A stretch of 64,000 nt of DNA from assembly GCA_021777755.1 (NCBI GenBank), contig JAJYDE010000002.1, positions 93,133 to 157,132 of the forward strand, in the 5' to 3' direction. The position numbers and the translations under genes were made by a program. Of the stretch, positions 1 through 9,190 are shown piece after piece. The notes below the pieces were generated by a model. The model was not told the DNA's origin. It saw only the letters and a program-made list of their open reading frames with translations, and did no database searches. The number at the start of each line of letters is the position of its first letter. Positions within the stretch are counted from its first letter, which is position 1. Source of the DNA: Deltaproteobacteria bacterium (GTDB taxonomy: Bacteria > Desulfobacterota > Syntrophobacteria > Syntrophobacterales > Syntrophobacteraceae).

Positions 1-273
1 AATCTTGGGATTATATTTCATGGTGCAGGAACCGAGGGGGTACATGCCCGTATCCACGCCGAAATTCCACGTTGAAAGCCGCGTGTAGTGGCGCACCACC
101 TCGACCTCGCCAAGATCCGGAAAATCCGGTCCCGAACCGGCCAACTCTTCGTCCACAGGGAAATACTCCACATCCCTGCGAGGCATGGACATCCCGAATC
201 TTCCCCTTTTCCCCCTTTCGAAAAGCAGGGGCTCGTTTAGCACCAATCCGCTGGAACCAGCCAATTCTTTCAT
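1..273 (-). CDS. gcvPB: Glycine dehydrogenase (decarboxylating) subunit 2, N-terminal part (truncated by window edge)
   Basis: I translated the minus strand from the ATG at 273-271. It gives 91 codons that stay open to base 1. The reading includes [14 protein letters not shown] and [16 protein letters not shown], which are hallmark N-terminal motifs of the PLP-binding half of two-subunit glycine decarboxylase. The PLP lysine would lie beyond the window. The gene follows gcvPA by 52 bp on the same strand and completes a gcvH-gcvPA-gcvPB operon. Together with GcvT and lipoamide dehydrogenase, not seen here, the products cleave or, in anaerobes, can form glycine. Confidence 0.9.
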   Translation of the reverse strand, partial: MKELAGSSGLVLNEPLLFERGKRGRFGMSMPRRDVEYFPVDEELAGSGPDFPDLGEVEVVRHYTRLSTWNFGVDTGMYPLGSCTMKYNPKI

Positions 274-325
274 ATCCAAACCTCATCCGGTTTTTAGCCA
301 AAGCGGAATGTCAAATTGATCGCAG

Positions 326-1681
326 TCAATTGCCGGCCAAGCTATTGCAAGCGGCCCTCAGTTGACTTACCAATTCGTCCATATCCTGCCTGGACATGAT
401 TTCCGTTACGCACAACAGGTATCGATTCGCCATCTCCGAGTAGAAGGCTCCAAGGGGTAATCCCGCCACCAGTTTTTGATCTTGCAAACGACGGTACACC
501 GCCTCCGAACCTGACGGAAGCTCCACTACGAATTCATTGAAGCCAGCGGCGGAGAAGGGAATCCCGAAGCCGGCTTTCCTCAATTCACCCTTGAGGTACT
601 CGCTCTTGTCATAGTTCAGCCGCGCCAGTTCCCTCAACCCGCCGCCCCCTAGAGATGCCATATACATGGCGGAAGTCACCGCGCAAAGGCCGCTGTTTGT
701 GCAAATATTGGAAGTGGCCTTTTCCCGCCTTATGTGCTGCTCCCTGGTGGCAAGGGTCAGAACGAACCCTGGTTTTCCATCCCTGTCTTCGGTCCTGCCC
801 ACCAGGCGCCCCGGCATACTTCGCATGTAGCGCTTCAAACAAGCGAACATTCCCAACCCTGGCCCGCCGTAGCTCTGAGGAATCCCGAAACTTTGACCTT
901 CACCACAGCAAATATCCGCTCCCAAAACGCCCGGACTCTTATAAAGACCGAAGGCAAGCGGTTCGGTAAAGGATGCGACTAACAACGCCCCGGCATCGTG
1001 GGCACAACTCGCCGCACCGCTCAAATCTTCCATGCAGCCGAAAAAATTTGGTGATTGAATGGCAACGGCGGCAAGGCCTTCGATCTCTCGAAGTCCGCTG
1101 AGGTCCGTTGTGCCATCGAGGCCATAGGGGATCTGGATTATTTCGAAACCCGCCGGCTCAAGGTAAGTGCAAACCACAATTCTATAGTGGGGATGAATCA
1201 GGCTCGAGAGGGCCACCTTTTTCCGCCCGGTCACCCTGGCCCCCATCAGCAAAGCTTCAGCCAGGGCTGAAGCCCCGTCATAGAGGGATGCATTGGCCAC
1301 ATCCATGCCCAGAAGAAGAGATACGAGGGTCTGGTACTCAAAAATGGCCTGCAAGGTTCCCTGGCTGATTTCAGGTTGATACGGGGTGTAGGAGGTCGAA
1401 AATTCGGACCTGCCCAGAAGATAGGAAACCGTCGCGGGAATGTGGTGCCGATAACTGCCCGCACCCAGAAAAATCTTATACTCCGGCGCGACGGCCATAT
1501 TATGCGCCAGTGCGGCCATCATATCGTTCAATTCCCACTCCGTCACAGGTCCGGCGAGCTTGAGGTCCCCCCTGAAACGACAATCCTCGGGGATGGACGA
1601 AAAAAGCTCCTCCAGGTGTGAAGCGCCAACGACCTGAAGCATATCGGCGATATCCTCTTCGGTGTGCGGCAAGTATCTCAT
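326..1681 (-). CDS. gcvPA: Glycine dehydrogenase (decarboxylating) subunit 1
   Basis: This 451-residue protein matches the usual length (about 445) of the alpha half of split bacterial P-protein. It starts MRYLPHTEEDIADML, typical of GcvPA, and has the family stretches MAALAHNMAV, FLGAGSYRHHIPATV and SYTPYQPEISQGTLQ. The split form is common in Firmicutes, Thermotoga and Deltaproteobacteria, while E. coli has one fused protein. Its ATG overlaps the gcvH stop (ATGA), so the two are probably translationally coupled. The reaction is PLP-dependent glycine decarboxylation, passing the aminomethyl group to lipoyl-GcvH. Confidence 0.95.
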   Translation of the reverse strand: MRYLPHTEEDIADMLQVVGASHLEELFSSIPEDCRFRGDLKLAGPVTEWELNDMMAALAHNMAVAPEYKIFLGAGSYRHHIPATVSYLLGRSEFSTSYTPYQPEISQGTLQAIFEYQTLVSLLLGMDVANASLYDGASALAEALLMGARVTGRKKVALSSLIHPHYRIVVCTYLEPAGFEIIQIPYGLDGTTDLSGLREIEGLAAVAIQSPNFFGCMEDLSGAASCAHDAGALLVASFTEPLAFGLYKSPGVLGADICCGEGQSFGIPQSYGGPGLGMFACLKRYMRSMPGRLVGRTEDRDGKPGFVLTLATREQHIRREKATSNICTNSGLCAVTSAMYMASLGGGGLRELARLNYDKSEYLKGELRKAGFGIPFSAAGFNEFVVELPSGSEAVYRRLQDQKLVAGLPLGAFYSEMANRYLLCVTEIMSRQDMDELVSQLRAACNSLAGN

Positions 1682-2085
1682 TGTCTTGATCCCTTGAGCA
1701 TCTCGATATATTCATTGTGAGTCATCAATCCCTCCATGTCGGAGATCTCCGAGGGTTTGACTTCGGCAATCCATCCATCGGTATAAGGGGAGGAGTTGAC
1801 CAGACCCGGCGAACCCTCAAGAGTGCTGTTTATCCCCGCTATCTGCCCACCAAGCGGCATATACACTTCAGCCACGGCCTTCACCGACTCCAATGCTCCG
1901 CATTCTTCGCCTTTAGCATATCTCCTGCCCATCTGCGGGACTTCAACGAACACGATATCCCCGAGTTGCTCCTGTGCATAATCCGTGACACCCATCCGGA
2001 CTATTTCCCCCTCCACTCGCGCCCACTCGTGATCCCGAGTGTAGCGGACGTCTTCAGGAATCACCAATTGACTGATTTCTTTCAT
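1678..2085 (-). CDS. gcvH: Glycine cleavage system H protein
   Basis: The protein has 135 residues with the lipoyl domain of GcvH. The stretch GALESVKAVAEVYMP contains the lysine (ESVKA) that carries lipoate. The frame is open further upstream to 2178, but I choose the ATG at 2085 because MKEISQLVIPEDVRYTRDHEW matches normal GcvH N-termini and a GGGGAT Shine-Dalgarno-like stretch lies just before it; the upstream residues are cysteine-rich noise. It is the first gene of the operon and overlaps gcvPA by 4 bp. GcvH shuttles the aminomethyl group between the P and T proteins. Confidence 0.95.
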   Translation of the reverse strand: MKEISQLVIPEDVRYTRDHEWARVEGEIVRMGVTDYAQEQLGDIVFVEVPQMGRRYAKGEECGALESVKAVAEVYMPLGGQIAGINSTLEGSPGLVNSSPYTDGWIAEVKPSEISDMEGLMTHNEYIEMLKGSRQ

Positions 2086-2374
2086 CTTTATCCCCTTTCC
2101 AATGGAGGTTCGATGGATGCAATTCCCTTGACAATACCCGTAACAGTTTCTCACATCCCCCCCCTGTTTGGTAGGCAATATTAGGCAAAAAAATTTGTCG
2201 ATCCCATAAAGAAAGCGGGAATACCAAGGATGGGAAAACTTAGAAGAGAGGGAAAGCGGATTGGAGATAACCCTGTGAGTTAAAGATTATATTCTGAGAC
2301 GATGGACGCGGGTGTCGCACTCCCCGATTTATTACTTCCGAAAATTTGCCCGCATTCACCGTGTCCACTCAGTT

Positions 2375-3283
2375 TCATTCACCACTTCGACGGGCTTGTC
2401 CGATTCGGGAATTAAGAAAGTTTCTCAAACTGTACTGAGTACCAATTTTGAGTTTCCTGCGGATATTTTTTCGGTGAGTTCGCACCGTGTTTTCAGAAAT
2501 ACGCAGATTGGCTGCAATCTTTTCAGTCGTTGCGCCGTTTTTTATGAGTGAGGCGACCCGCATTTCCGCTGAAGAAAGAATCATGGCAACTCTGGAGTCA
2601 ACCGCAAACCCGGAGGTCATGTCTTCAATCTGCAAGATAAGCATATCGAATTGCGATTTGAACTCCTGGAGGGCCTCGGAATTCTTTAGTTTTGCCAGAA
2701 CAGGCAAAATGATGCTCCTTAATTTCAGAGCTGTCCTCTTTTCAATTTCATCTCTCTCCCGCTGCATATTTTGGACGAAAACCGCAAGTGCCTTATTGGT
2801 GTCCAATAGTTGTACATGCATGCTTTCAATGCGTTGCTGCTGTACCACAAGTTGGGAATGACTATGATTGAGTTTATCGGAAAGCTCTATCACTTCACGT
2901 TCTTTTGCAAGAGCGATAAATGCTCTGGAAACAGAGTGGCTTAAAAGCTCATTTCTAATAGGATTTTCAATAAGATCGAAGGCACCAAGCTTCAAGGCCT
3001 CAATAGCAGCATCCATATTTTTCGAATCAGCCATTACTATGATTTTGGCGTCGCCTGCCGCGTGAACTATTCGAGGCATGCGAAATGCATCTGATATAAA
3101 AGAATCGAGAAGTAGAATATCGAATCTGTTGACCATGATGTATTGAATAGCCGATTCGAAATTTGTGAACCCCCGGGGGTCCAAACCCCAACCCCGGAGT
3201 ATCTGAATGACAGATTCCACAAAATATCGATCTTCGCCTAACAGTCCGATTTTGTGTGTACCGGAAGCCTCCATGGCGCTCAC
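2375..3283 (-). CDS. LuxR-family response regulator with divergent receiver domain
   Basis: A 302-residue protein read from a GTG at 3283 (an ATG three codons later is possible). Residues 10-125 form a receiver-like domain: acidic pair E17-D18, putative phospho-aspartate D60 in ILLLDS, then VMADSK. The conserved lysine of the K-P motif is replaced (ENPI, N107). Residues 125-200 look like a coiled coil (SQLVVQQQRIESMHVQL). The C-terminus is a LuxR/GerE helix-turn-helix (TTEKIAANLRISENTVRTHR). It probably regulates transcription; the missing lysine makes ordinary phospho-switching doubtful. It lies between the gcv operon and phage genes, with no sensor kinase beside it. Confidence 0.8.
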   Translation of the reverse strand: MSAMEASGTHKIGLLGEDRYFVESVIQILRGWGLDPRGFTNFESAIQYIMVNRFDILLLDSFISDAFRMPRIVHAAGDAKIIVMADSKNMDAAIEALKLGAFDLIENPIRNELLSHSVSRAFIALAKEREVIELSDKLNHSHSQLVVQQQRIESMHVQLLDTNKALAVFVQNMQRERDEIEKRTALKLRSIILPVLAKLKNSEALQEFKSQFDMLILQIEDMTSGFAVDSRVAMILSSAEMRVASLIKNGATTEKIAANLRISENTVRTHRKNIRRKLKIGTQYSLRNFLNSRIGQARRSGE

Positions 3284-3584
3284 TTTCGAGAGAATACCTT
3301 ATGATTTTTCTACTGTTCGAAAGAATCTTGGAAAAGATATCTGGGGAAACAGACTGAACCGGGTCTCAGAAACCAGCCATTAAAAAAATCGTCACGAAAT
3401 TCACTCTGGGGTGAAAATAAGAAGGCACGGGGAAGTGTCAAGTATCACAGCTATGATCGAGGACCATATTATTCGGCAAGATCAGGAAAAACTCCCCTCG
3501 AACGGTCAAGCTGGCTGGCATACAGCCCCATACCGGCCAGCTTCGGCGCTGTTGGTTCAAGATCTGTGCACTTCAGCCTTTTTC
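3284..3584. other. Non-coding junction between host genes and the phage late module
   Basis: Three hundred bases with no convincing gene. They lie between the regulator start and the stop of the last phage gene. One perfect 8-bp inverted repeat is present (AAGCTGGC at 3508-3515, GCCAGCTT at 3536-3543). No integrase fragment, tRNA piece or obvious att repeat was recognised. In T7-like gene order the large internal virion proteins would follow here, so this marks where phage coding stops. Confidence 0.5.
3508..3543 (-). terminator. Hairpin downstream of the phage late operon
   Basis: An 8-bp perfect stem (AAGCTGGC/GCCAGCTT) with a 20-nt loop lies 42 bp past the last phage stop codon on the minus strand. 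There is no U-run after it, so it is a possible but weak terminator. Confidence 0.3.
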
Positions 3585-4181
3585 TTACGCCACGCCTCCC
3601 GAGGAGTTGAGTGTGTAATAATCGTCATAGGACGAGCCGAGGGGATTACCTGCGGCGCCCCCGCCGCCTCCATTCATGAGCTGCCAATTAAGCCATTTAT
3701 TGCTCACGGTGCTCGCCCCGCCAAGTATCGAGCCGGCGGTGTCCCAACCCGCCTGGCTCTGGTACAACTGGCTTTGCGCTCCGTAACTGTTAGCCTGATT
3801 GACGTCATTCCAGGCCTGGACACCGGCATTGTACCGGATTGTTTCGGCGTTTAGTTCTCCCAACTCGGCAGTGCTCCGGCGTACACCAAGCGCGGAGCCC
3901 GAGTTCGGATCGATCCCCATGGCGGCATAAGCCGCACGCTCCTGCGCGATTTGCGCGTCGGTCTTTTCTTTTTGCGCCTCTTCGGCGCTGGACCCTTGCT
4001 CAAGGACCATATTGGCGTTCTGCCGAGCGATCATCTGGTTGTTTCTGGCAACTTGGGCCATATAGTCGGCCGATTGGGCCGCGGCTTCACCCTGCATGAC
4101 TGCTCCGGCCACGCCGGTTACCATCGAGGCTCCCGCAAGATATGGCGCCGCCGCCGCCATTACCGGGGCTACAAATCCCAT
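3585..4181 (-). CDS. Putative phage internal virion protein (T7 gp14-like)
   Basis: A 198-residue protein with an AAGGAG ribosome site before its ATG. The N-terminus is hydrophobic and Ala/Gly-rich (PVMAAAAPYLAGASMVTGVA). It is followed by an Ala/Gln-rich helical part, ARNNQMIARQNANMV then AAYAAMGIDPNSGSALGV, a pattern seen in the short ejection proteins downstream of tail genes in T7-like and BPP-1-like podoviruses. Position, size and composition support the call; I cannot align it to T7 gp14 directly. It ends the phage run: the gp15/gp16-type large ejection proteins that normally follow are missing. Confidence 0.6.
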   Translation of the reverse strand: MGFVAPVMAAAAPYLAGASMVTGVAGAVMQGEAAAQSADYMAQVARNNQMIARQNANMVLEQGSSAEEAQKEKTDAQIAQERAAYAAMGIDPNSGSALGVRRSTAELGELNAETIRYNAGVQAWNDVNQANSYGAQSQLYQSQAGWDTAGSILGGASTVSNKWLNWQLMNGGGGGAAGNPLGSSYDDYYTLNSSGGVA

Positions 4182-4192
4182 AGCGCGCTCCT

Positions 4193-4720
4193 TTATCGAG
4201 TGATTGGTGACGGCTCCATGCGAGCGATTTTATTCCCGCCCCCATGGCCACGAGCCGCCGCTCTTTTTATTTCAGCCCTGTAAAACGGAGCCCCGTAAGG
4301 GCCCCACGGCTCCGGACCAGTCAAGGTAAACCCCAGCCACTTGACCCACTTGATTCCTCTGCTGTGCCTGGCGTCCACATACTCGACAAGCGTCGGGAAA
4401 ATATCGAGCATCCGGTTCAAATATTGATCGCAGTCCTTCAGAAAGCGGATCGCATACCTGCGAAGCTCGGGCGTGGAAAGAAACCATGGCGAGCCGGTTC
4501 CGTTTAAAATTCCCTCCACGGGAATTAGGCCGAACATACAAAGTGGCCTCTGCTCGGGGACCTTGAGCCCGGTCCATGCCGCAACCGAGTGCTCAAAGCC
4601 TGTCTGCAGCGCCCGAAGCGGCCCCAACCCCATCGCGGCGCACTCTTCACGGTCCTCCTCACTCATGTTGTCGGCCATCCAGGAGATGTGATCCGGATGG
4701 GCCGGAATGATTATCCTCAC
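4193..4720 (-). CDS. Phage gp13-family internal virion protein (DUF2833-like)
   Basis: A 175-residue protein that starts at a GTG preceded by AAAGGAG. It begins RIIIPAHPDHISWMADNMSE and has an acetyltransferase-like layout: GLGPLRALQTGFEHS, then FGLIPVEGI. This is the family of T7 internal virion protein gp13, which has a GNAT-like fold without proven catalysis. It sits between the nozzle protein and the gp14-like protein, as in related podoviruses. Confidence 0.7.
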   Translation of the reverse strand: MRIIIPAHPDHISWMADNMSEEDREECAAMGLGPLRALQTGFEHSVAAWTGLKVPEQRPLCMFGLIPVEGILNGTGSPWFLSTPELRRYAIRFLKDCDQYLNRMLDIFPTLVEYVDARHSRGIKWVKWLGFTLTGPEPWGPYGAPFYRAEIKRAAARGHGGGNKIARMEPSPITR

Positions 4721-4760
4721 CGTTTCGCTCCTTTCCGTGTAACCTTGCTTATTGGATTAC

Positions 4761-7652
4761 TCAACCCGGACTGTCTCCCAGGCTCATCTCCGGACTTATC
4801 CCCAGTATGGTGCATGGAAGCGGCTGATCGGCCTGAATACATACATTATCGTCAACGGTGTATTGCTGATAGACGATCAACCGTTGGGTTCCAGTGGTAA
4901 GCGGAATCGGACCACCCATATCGACGGTCGGCCCCCATTCTTTTATTTCCGTCATGGTGTTGAAATTCGGTCCGACTTTGAGGCCCCTCGTGTCCTCTAC
5001 TTTCAGACTGATAGCCTTTAGCGTTTTGCGGTAGTCAATGGCCTGCATTGCCATGCTTTGCGGCATCATCGGAAGGCTTTGCATCTGCGCCACATACGGC
5101 AGGCCCACCGTTATCGTTCCGGCTGGGGCCTGGAGCGTAATTTGCCCGTTTACCACAATCTGCGGTGACATTACATTGCCGTCGGCAAGGATGCTCACGG
5201 TGGCCCCGTTCAAATGCTCCAGACCGGATACGGTCATGGTCGGACTTCCCGAATACTGTAGAGCCGAGTCCAAAAACCAGGCGCGGGTCACATCGGAAGC
5301 GCCCATGGTCCCCATGTTCCTCGAATCCATCCTTTCCACATACTTCACCGGCTGGCCGCCGTTTATTCCCGGAATCGTCCTTTGGACCACAAAATAAACC
5401 GAATCGACGTTTACCCCCGCGATTTGCTGTTCCGGGATGCTGGCCACGGACAAAAACCGGTCAAGCCCCGAATTCCCAGGGGAATCATGATGTGCCCAGG
5501 CATAGACGTTTTGTTCTTTGAGATAGGTAAAGCTGAGCAGCACCCCATCATCTCTTATCGTCCAAATCTGGTACCATGGCTGCTCGGCGTAGGCCCATCT
5601 GACCATCGTGTGCCCGAAGAAAAGGTGTTGGGCGAGGACGCTCATATCGGTCCCGGTGTAGACGTTCATCCAAAAATTGTATGCCAAGTCCCGAACGATG
5701 GAACCCTTGGCTTGCACGTAGAGAATATCGTAGTTGACAACTATGGGCGGCAGGTCTGCGGTTCCGATCCATGTTTGCGGAATCACCACGGTATTACCCG
5801 GTGTGATCGGTTGGGGCTGCGTGATGTATCCGGTAAGGATGCGCCAAATCCCCCCGGAGGTAAATATCAAAAGGTCATTCATCGGAACAAGGTGCTTTAT
5901 CGCGTTGACCTGCTGAGCGGCAATCGTGAGGGTTATGGCATCCGAACTTTGGGAAGGGTTGGTTACATCCATGTTGCCATAGTCGGCGGGTTGCGTCATC
6001 CAGATGGTTTGAGGCGAGTTTGCGGACCCCGCGAAACATTTTCTTTGCTGGAAGTAACAACAACATGAGGGGTAGTTCCCCGTCGGATCCATCGAGGCGG
6101 TAAACGCGGCCCCCGAGCCCGTGCTTTGAGTAAACACAAGGGGGGCGCCATCCACATAACCATGAGGCGCGGAGCCGCTCACCTTGATTTTGGTAATCGC
6201 TCCGCTGACGATCACCGGCGTGAAAGTTACCCCGCTCCCCTGCGCCGTCGCGCATGTGACGGTTCCGAAATAATCCTGCCCCATGGAATCGACGGTCGCG
6301 GTGACTGTCGTGTTCGTAACCCCGAAGAGGGTTATGCTCTGCACGTTTATATGCGCTGCGGCCCCTGTACCGGTTCCACCGGTCAGTATCTTTGGCGACT
6401 GGTAGTTCTGACCTCCGTTTGCAATCGTCACGGCGGTTATGGCTCCGTTCGTAACGGAAGGAGTAAGGATCGCGCCGGTCCCCGTCACATCGCTTGCGTA
6501 AAGTGTCGTATTGGAGGTATAGCCAGAGCCTCCGTTTGTCACCGTTACCGTTGCAATGGGACCGGAGTTGAACGGATCGGTATGAGTCGGGGGTGCCTGC
6601 CCGAAGTCCGGCGCTATCTGCGTGTCGGTAAACGTTGGCGAAGTGCTCTGCCCGATATAGCCGTACATTGCCCCGGACGCGACGGGGCCAGTCTGCGGAT
6701 TGGCCTTGTAGATATAGTAGAGATCGGCGGCGGTGATCTCGTCCCAAATGATAACATTTTCGCTCCCTGTATTATAGTCGAGCAAGCACGACTGCACGCT
6801 CGCCGGAAAGGAAGCCAGCGATTGAGAGGGCGGCGACAGGGAAAGGGCCGTTACAACGTATGAGTAATAGAATTGCTGGCCGGTCGGAGAATTGGTCCCG
6901 GCGTTATGCGAAGCGCTCACGCCGGTTGGCGGGGAAATCTTTGCGGAAAAGGATACTTCGCTCATAGTCCATGCGTAATGAGCCGTCCGACCAAGGTCTT
7001 GAGGGGGATAATCGGGGTGGCACAGGGTCAGGGTATCGTTTGATTGGGTCCATTTGAGTTCATCGACGTCGGCGCCGTTATAAGGAGTCGTGAGCGTGAA
7101 GACCCTCGCCACCGTCCCGCCCGAACCCGAATAGGCGGCATAGCCGGTAGTGTCGATTGCACTTAAACCATCAAGATCGGTGAGGCTGAAGGTGGTGGTG
7201 GTGGCATTTATGATTAGATACTGTCTGCCGGGTGTCGAATCAAGGGCGGAGCCCGTCCCTGCGATAAAGACCTGATCTCCGTTGCTGTACCCGTGGGCGG
7301 AGCCTGTCGCTACAACCCCGGGGTTGGCATTGGATACCGAACTGATCGACATTGCGGGTTCGAGCACGTGGCCTCCGTCCATAATGACGCGCATATATTG
7401 GTGCCCGAACTCAAGAATGTATGTTTGCTCCAGGTTGAATTGAAACGGGATGAGATGAACCGGATTGCTCGAATCCTTGCACCTTCCGACGAACATCGTG
7501 CCCGCACGGTTGCTGATACCCCCTTGCGGCCAAACAAAAAAGTTTCGAAGAAGCTTGGCCCCCTGATGATACTTGTCGAGATCAACCCTGGAATAGAGTG
7601 CGGGGGCGAGTTCTCCGGCGGCATAGGAAGGTTCTATAAAATTGACGGGCAT
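4761..7652 (-). CDS. Phage tail nozzle / tail tubular protein B-like
   Basis: A 963-residue protein from the ATG at 7652, chosen because GGAGG lies about 5 bases upstream and the N-terminus then reads MPVNFIEPSYAAGELAPALY. The first 130 residues (RVDLDKYHQGAKLLRNFFVW, GGISNRAGTMFVG) and the region with ILLFTSGG-type beta strands are typical of the T7 gp12/BPP-1 nozzle family. Residues of roughly 370-500 hold an insertion of Gly/Thr-rich repeats with the theme TVTNGGSGYTS / VTIANGGQNYQSP. It forms the distal tube of the short tail in relatives. Confidence 0.8.
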   Translation of the reverse strand: MPVNFIEPSYAAGELAPALYSRVDLDKYHQGAKLLRNFFVWPQGGISNRAGTMFVGRCKDSSNPVHLIPFQFNLEQTYILEFGHQYMRVIMDGGHVLEPAMSISSVSNANPGVVATGSAHGYSNGDQVFIAGTGSALDSTPGRQYLIINATTTTFSLTDLDGLSAIDTTGYAAYSGSGGTVARVFTLTTPYNGADVDELKWTQSNDTLTLCHPDYPPQDLGRTAHYAWTMSEVSFSAKISPPTGVSASHNAGTNSPTGQQFYYSYVVTALSLSPPSQSLASFPASVQSCLLDYNTGSENVIIWDEITAADLYYIYKANPQTGPVASGAMYGYIGQSTSPTFTDTQIAPDFGQAPPTHTDPFNSGPIATVTVTNGGSGYTSNTTLYASDVTGTGAILTPSVTNGAITAVTIANGGQNYQSPKILTGGTGTGAAAHINVQSITLFGVTNTTVTATVDSMGQDYFGTVTCATAQGSGVTFTPVIVSGAITKIKVSGSAPHGYVDGAPLVFTQSTGSGAAFTASMDPTGNYPSCCCYFQQRKCFAGSANSPQTIWMTQPADYGNMDVTNPSQSSDAITLTIAAQQVNAIKHLVPMNDLLIFTSGGIWRILTGYITQPQPITPGNTVVIPQTWIGTADLPPIVVNYDILYVQAKGSIVRDLAYNFWMNVYTGTDMSVLAQHLFFGHTMVRWAYAEQPWYQIWTIRDDGVLLSFTYLKEQNVYAWAHHDSPGNSGLDRFLSVASIPEQQIAGVNVDSVYFVVQRTIPGINGGQPVKYVERMDSRNMGTMGASDVTRAWFLDSALQYSGSPTMTVSGLEHLNGATVSILADGNVMSPQIVVNGQITLQAPAGTITVGLPYVAQMQSLPMMPQSMAMQAIDYRKTLKAISLKVEDTRGLKVGPNFNTMTEIKEWGPTVDMGGPIPLTTGTQRLIVYQQYTVDDNVCIQADQPLPCTILGISPEMSLGDSPG

Positions 7653-7705
7653 CGTCGCCTCCACATACTCAGGTCAAAATTCAAATTTTCCACTCGCGCT
7701 TTGAC

Positions 7706-9169
7706 TTACAAATTCAGCATGAATCCGCACACGTTGACACCCGGGGTTCCCGACAGATTGCTGTTCTTGTACCAAAAAGCATTCGTACCAAGAAATGGAA
7801 GTTCGAACTGCCCCTGGCCTGTCGCCCCTGTCTCAGGGGCATACATCACAAAATAGTCGTTTGCACCGTCCGCGCTAAACCCGAATGTGGCTTGCCCCGA
7901 GGCTGAAAAGAAAACAATTTGGAATAGACCCGCAACGGCAATGGGCGCAAAAGATCCGCTGTTACATTCCGTATAAGAAGTCTGTGAGGAAAGAGTTACA
8001 AAAAGCGGTACATCAAACAAAAACTTGCTCCCGTACTGATGGAATTTGATGAAATGTGCGTTCGAATCGGTAAGAGCGCAACCAAGCAGTCGCGCGTAAG
8101 TGTAGCCGGCAACGAAGGTCTTGTTCACGTTGATCCACGAACTGGCGGCTGAAAGCAGGACGTTAATGCGGGTCCCGTCGCCAATAGCCCATATATAATA
8201 CCAGGCATTGGCTGTCAGAGTCCCATTGTCGAGCCCCCCCGCCCCGAGGGTTGTCGCGTCGAGAGGTGCCGGAAGCACCGGCGATTCGGGGCCTGCCGCC
8301 CAAGTCTGACAGAGCTTTACACCCAAGGCGTTGGCCATCGTGATGGAAACCGAAGTCACCTGAAGTTTGGTGTTCGGAGCCGCCGCGTCGTTGGTGATCA
8401 CCAGCCCTGTCATTGGGGGCAAAATTGCGGGAACCATGGGCTCGGAGTCCATCACATACACGTAAGTCCCATCCGTTACACAGTCGAGAACATCACCTTG
8501 GGCGAAAGTGACACTCTGGCCCTGGTGGCCGATGATGCTTCCCGCTCCAAGCCCGCTCCACCAGGTTGTAAAAGCCACCGTGGTGTTCGGGTCCCCGATT
8601 ATGATCTTGAAAAAATTTCCGCCGGTCATGTCGGAGAAGCCGGTCATCGTCGTAGGCTGCGTGTTTGCGGTCTTGTAGACCGAACAAAGCCCTGCCAGGC
8701 TTTGAATCGCAAGATTTGCCGGAAAAGTCACCGGCTGGACTATGTTCGGAGTCGGGAGCGCCGACTCGATAACCTGGGAGGCAAGCTGTTGCGTCTGCAT
8801 TGTGAGATTATCCAGCGCCGCCTCCACCACCTGCGGATAGAATCCCCCCTGGTTCACAAAACTTGTATTCTGCTGGTAAGGCACAATTCTTTGTATGGTG
8901 ATTGTCCATCCGGTCGCCAGCGCACTGCCGCCCAGGGGATAACTCACAATCCCCCCCGGTGTGGAATTTGGCGCCCCGGGGATTCCGTTTCCGATTCCGG
9001 TTACCGAATATTGAGCGGCAGAAAGCACCGTAGTCGCGGGTGGCGATACGTTGTTGTCGGTTATCGACACCTGAATGTAGGCCGCCTTGCCCACAGGGAA
9101 TGAGTACGGGAACTGGGTGGTAGCACCGTTGCCCTGATATGTCGCATAGCTTTGTGAACTCGTAAGCAT
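7706..9169 (-). CDS. Phage tail fibre / receptor-binding protein
   Basis: The protein has 487 residues with GAGGAAGG before the ATG. The N-terminal 140 residues (YQGNGATTQFPYSFPVGKAA, VIESALPTP) resemble the tail-attachment domain of T7-type fibres. The C-terminal 200 residues form a beta-rich region ending in MLNL, likely the receptor-binding head. It lies 21 bp from the SGNH protein and probably forms the adsorption apparatus with it. No C-type lectin fold or mutagenic repeat pair was recognised, so there is no sign of a diversity-generating retroelement. Confidence 0.7.
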   Translation of the reverse strand: MLTSSQSYATYQGNGATTQFPYSFPVGKAAYIQVSITDNNVSPPATTVLSAAQYSVTGIGNGIPGAPNSTPGGIVSYPLGGSALATGWTITIQRIVPYQQNTSFVNQGGFYPQVVEAALDNLTMQTQQLASQVIESALPTPNIVQPVTFPANLAIQSLAGLCSVYKTANTQPTTMTGFSDMTGGNFFKIIIGDPNTTVAFTTWWSGLGAGSIIGHQGQSVTFAQGDVLDCVTDGTYVYVMDSEPMVPAILPPMTGLVITNDAAAPNTKLQVTSVSITMANALGVKLCQTWAAGPESPVLPAPLDATTLGAGGLDNGTLTANAWYYIWAIGDGTRINVLLSAASSWINVNKTFVAGYTYARLLGCALTDSNAHFIKFHQYGSKFLFDVPLFVTLSSQTSYTECNSGSFAPIAVAGLFQIVFFSASGQATFGFSADGANDYFVMYAPETGATGQGQFELPFLGTNAFWYKNSNLSGTPGVNVCGFMLNL

Positions 9170-9190
9170 GGATCGCCTTCCTCTTTAACC

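Noticed and set aside
2086..2300. Glycine riboswitch ahead of gcvH
   Set aside because: The region lacks the paired-aptamer core and P1 pattern; I found no match to the consensus reading the minus strand.
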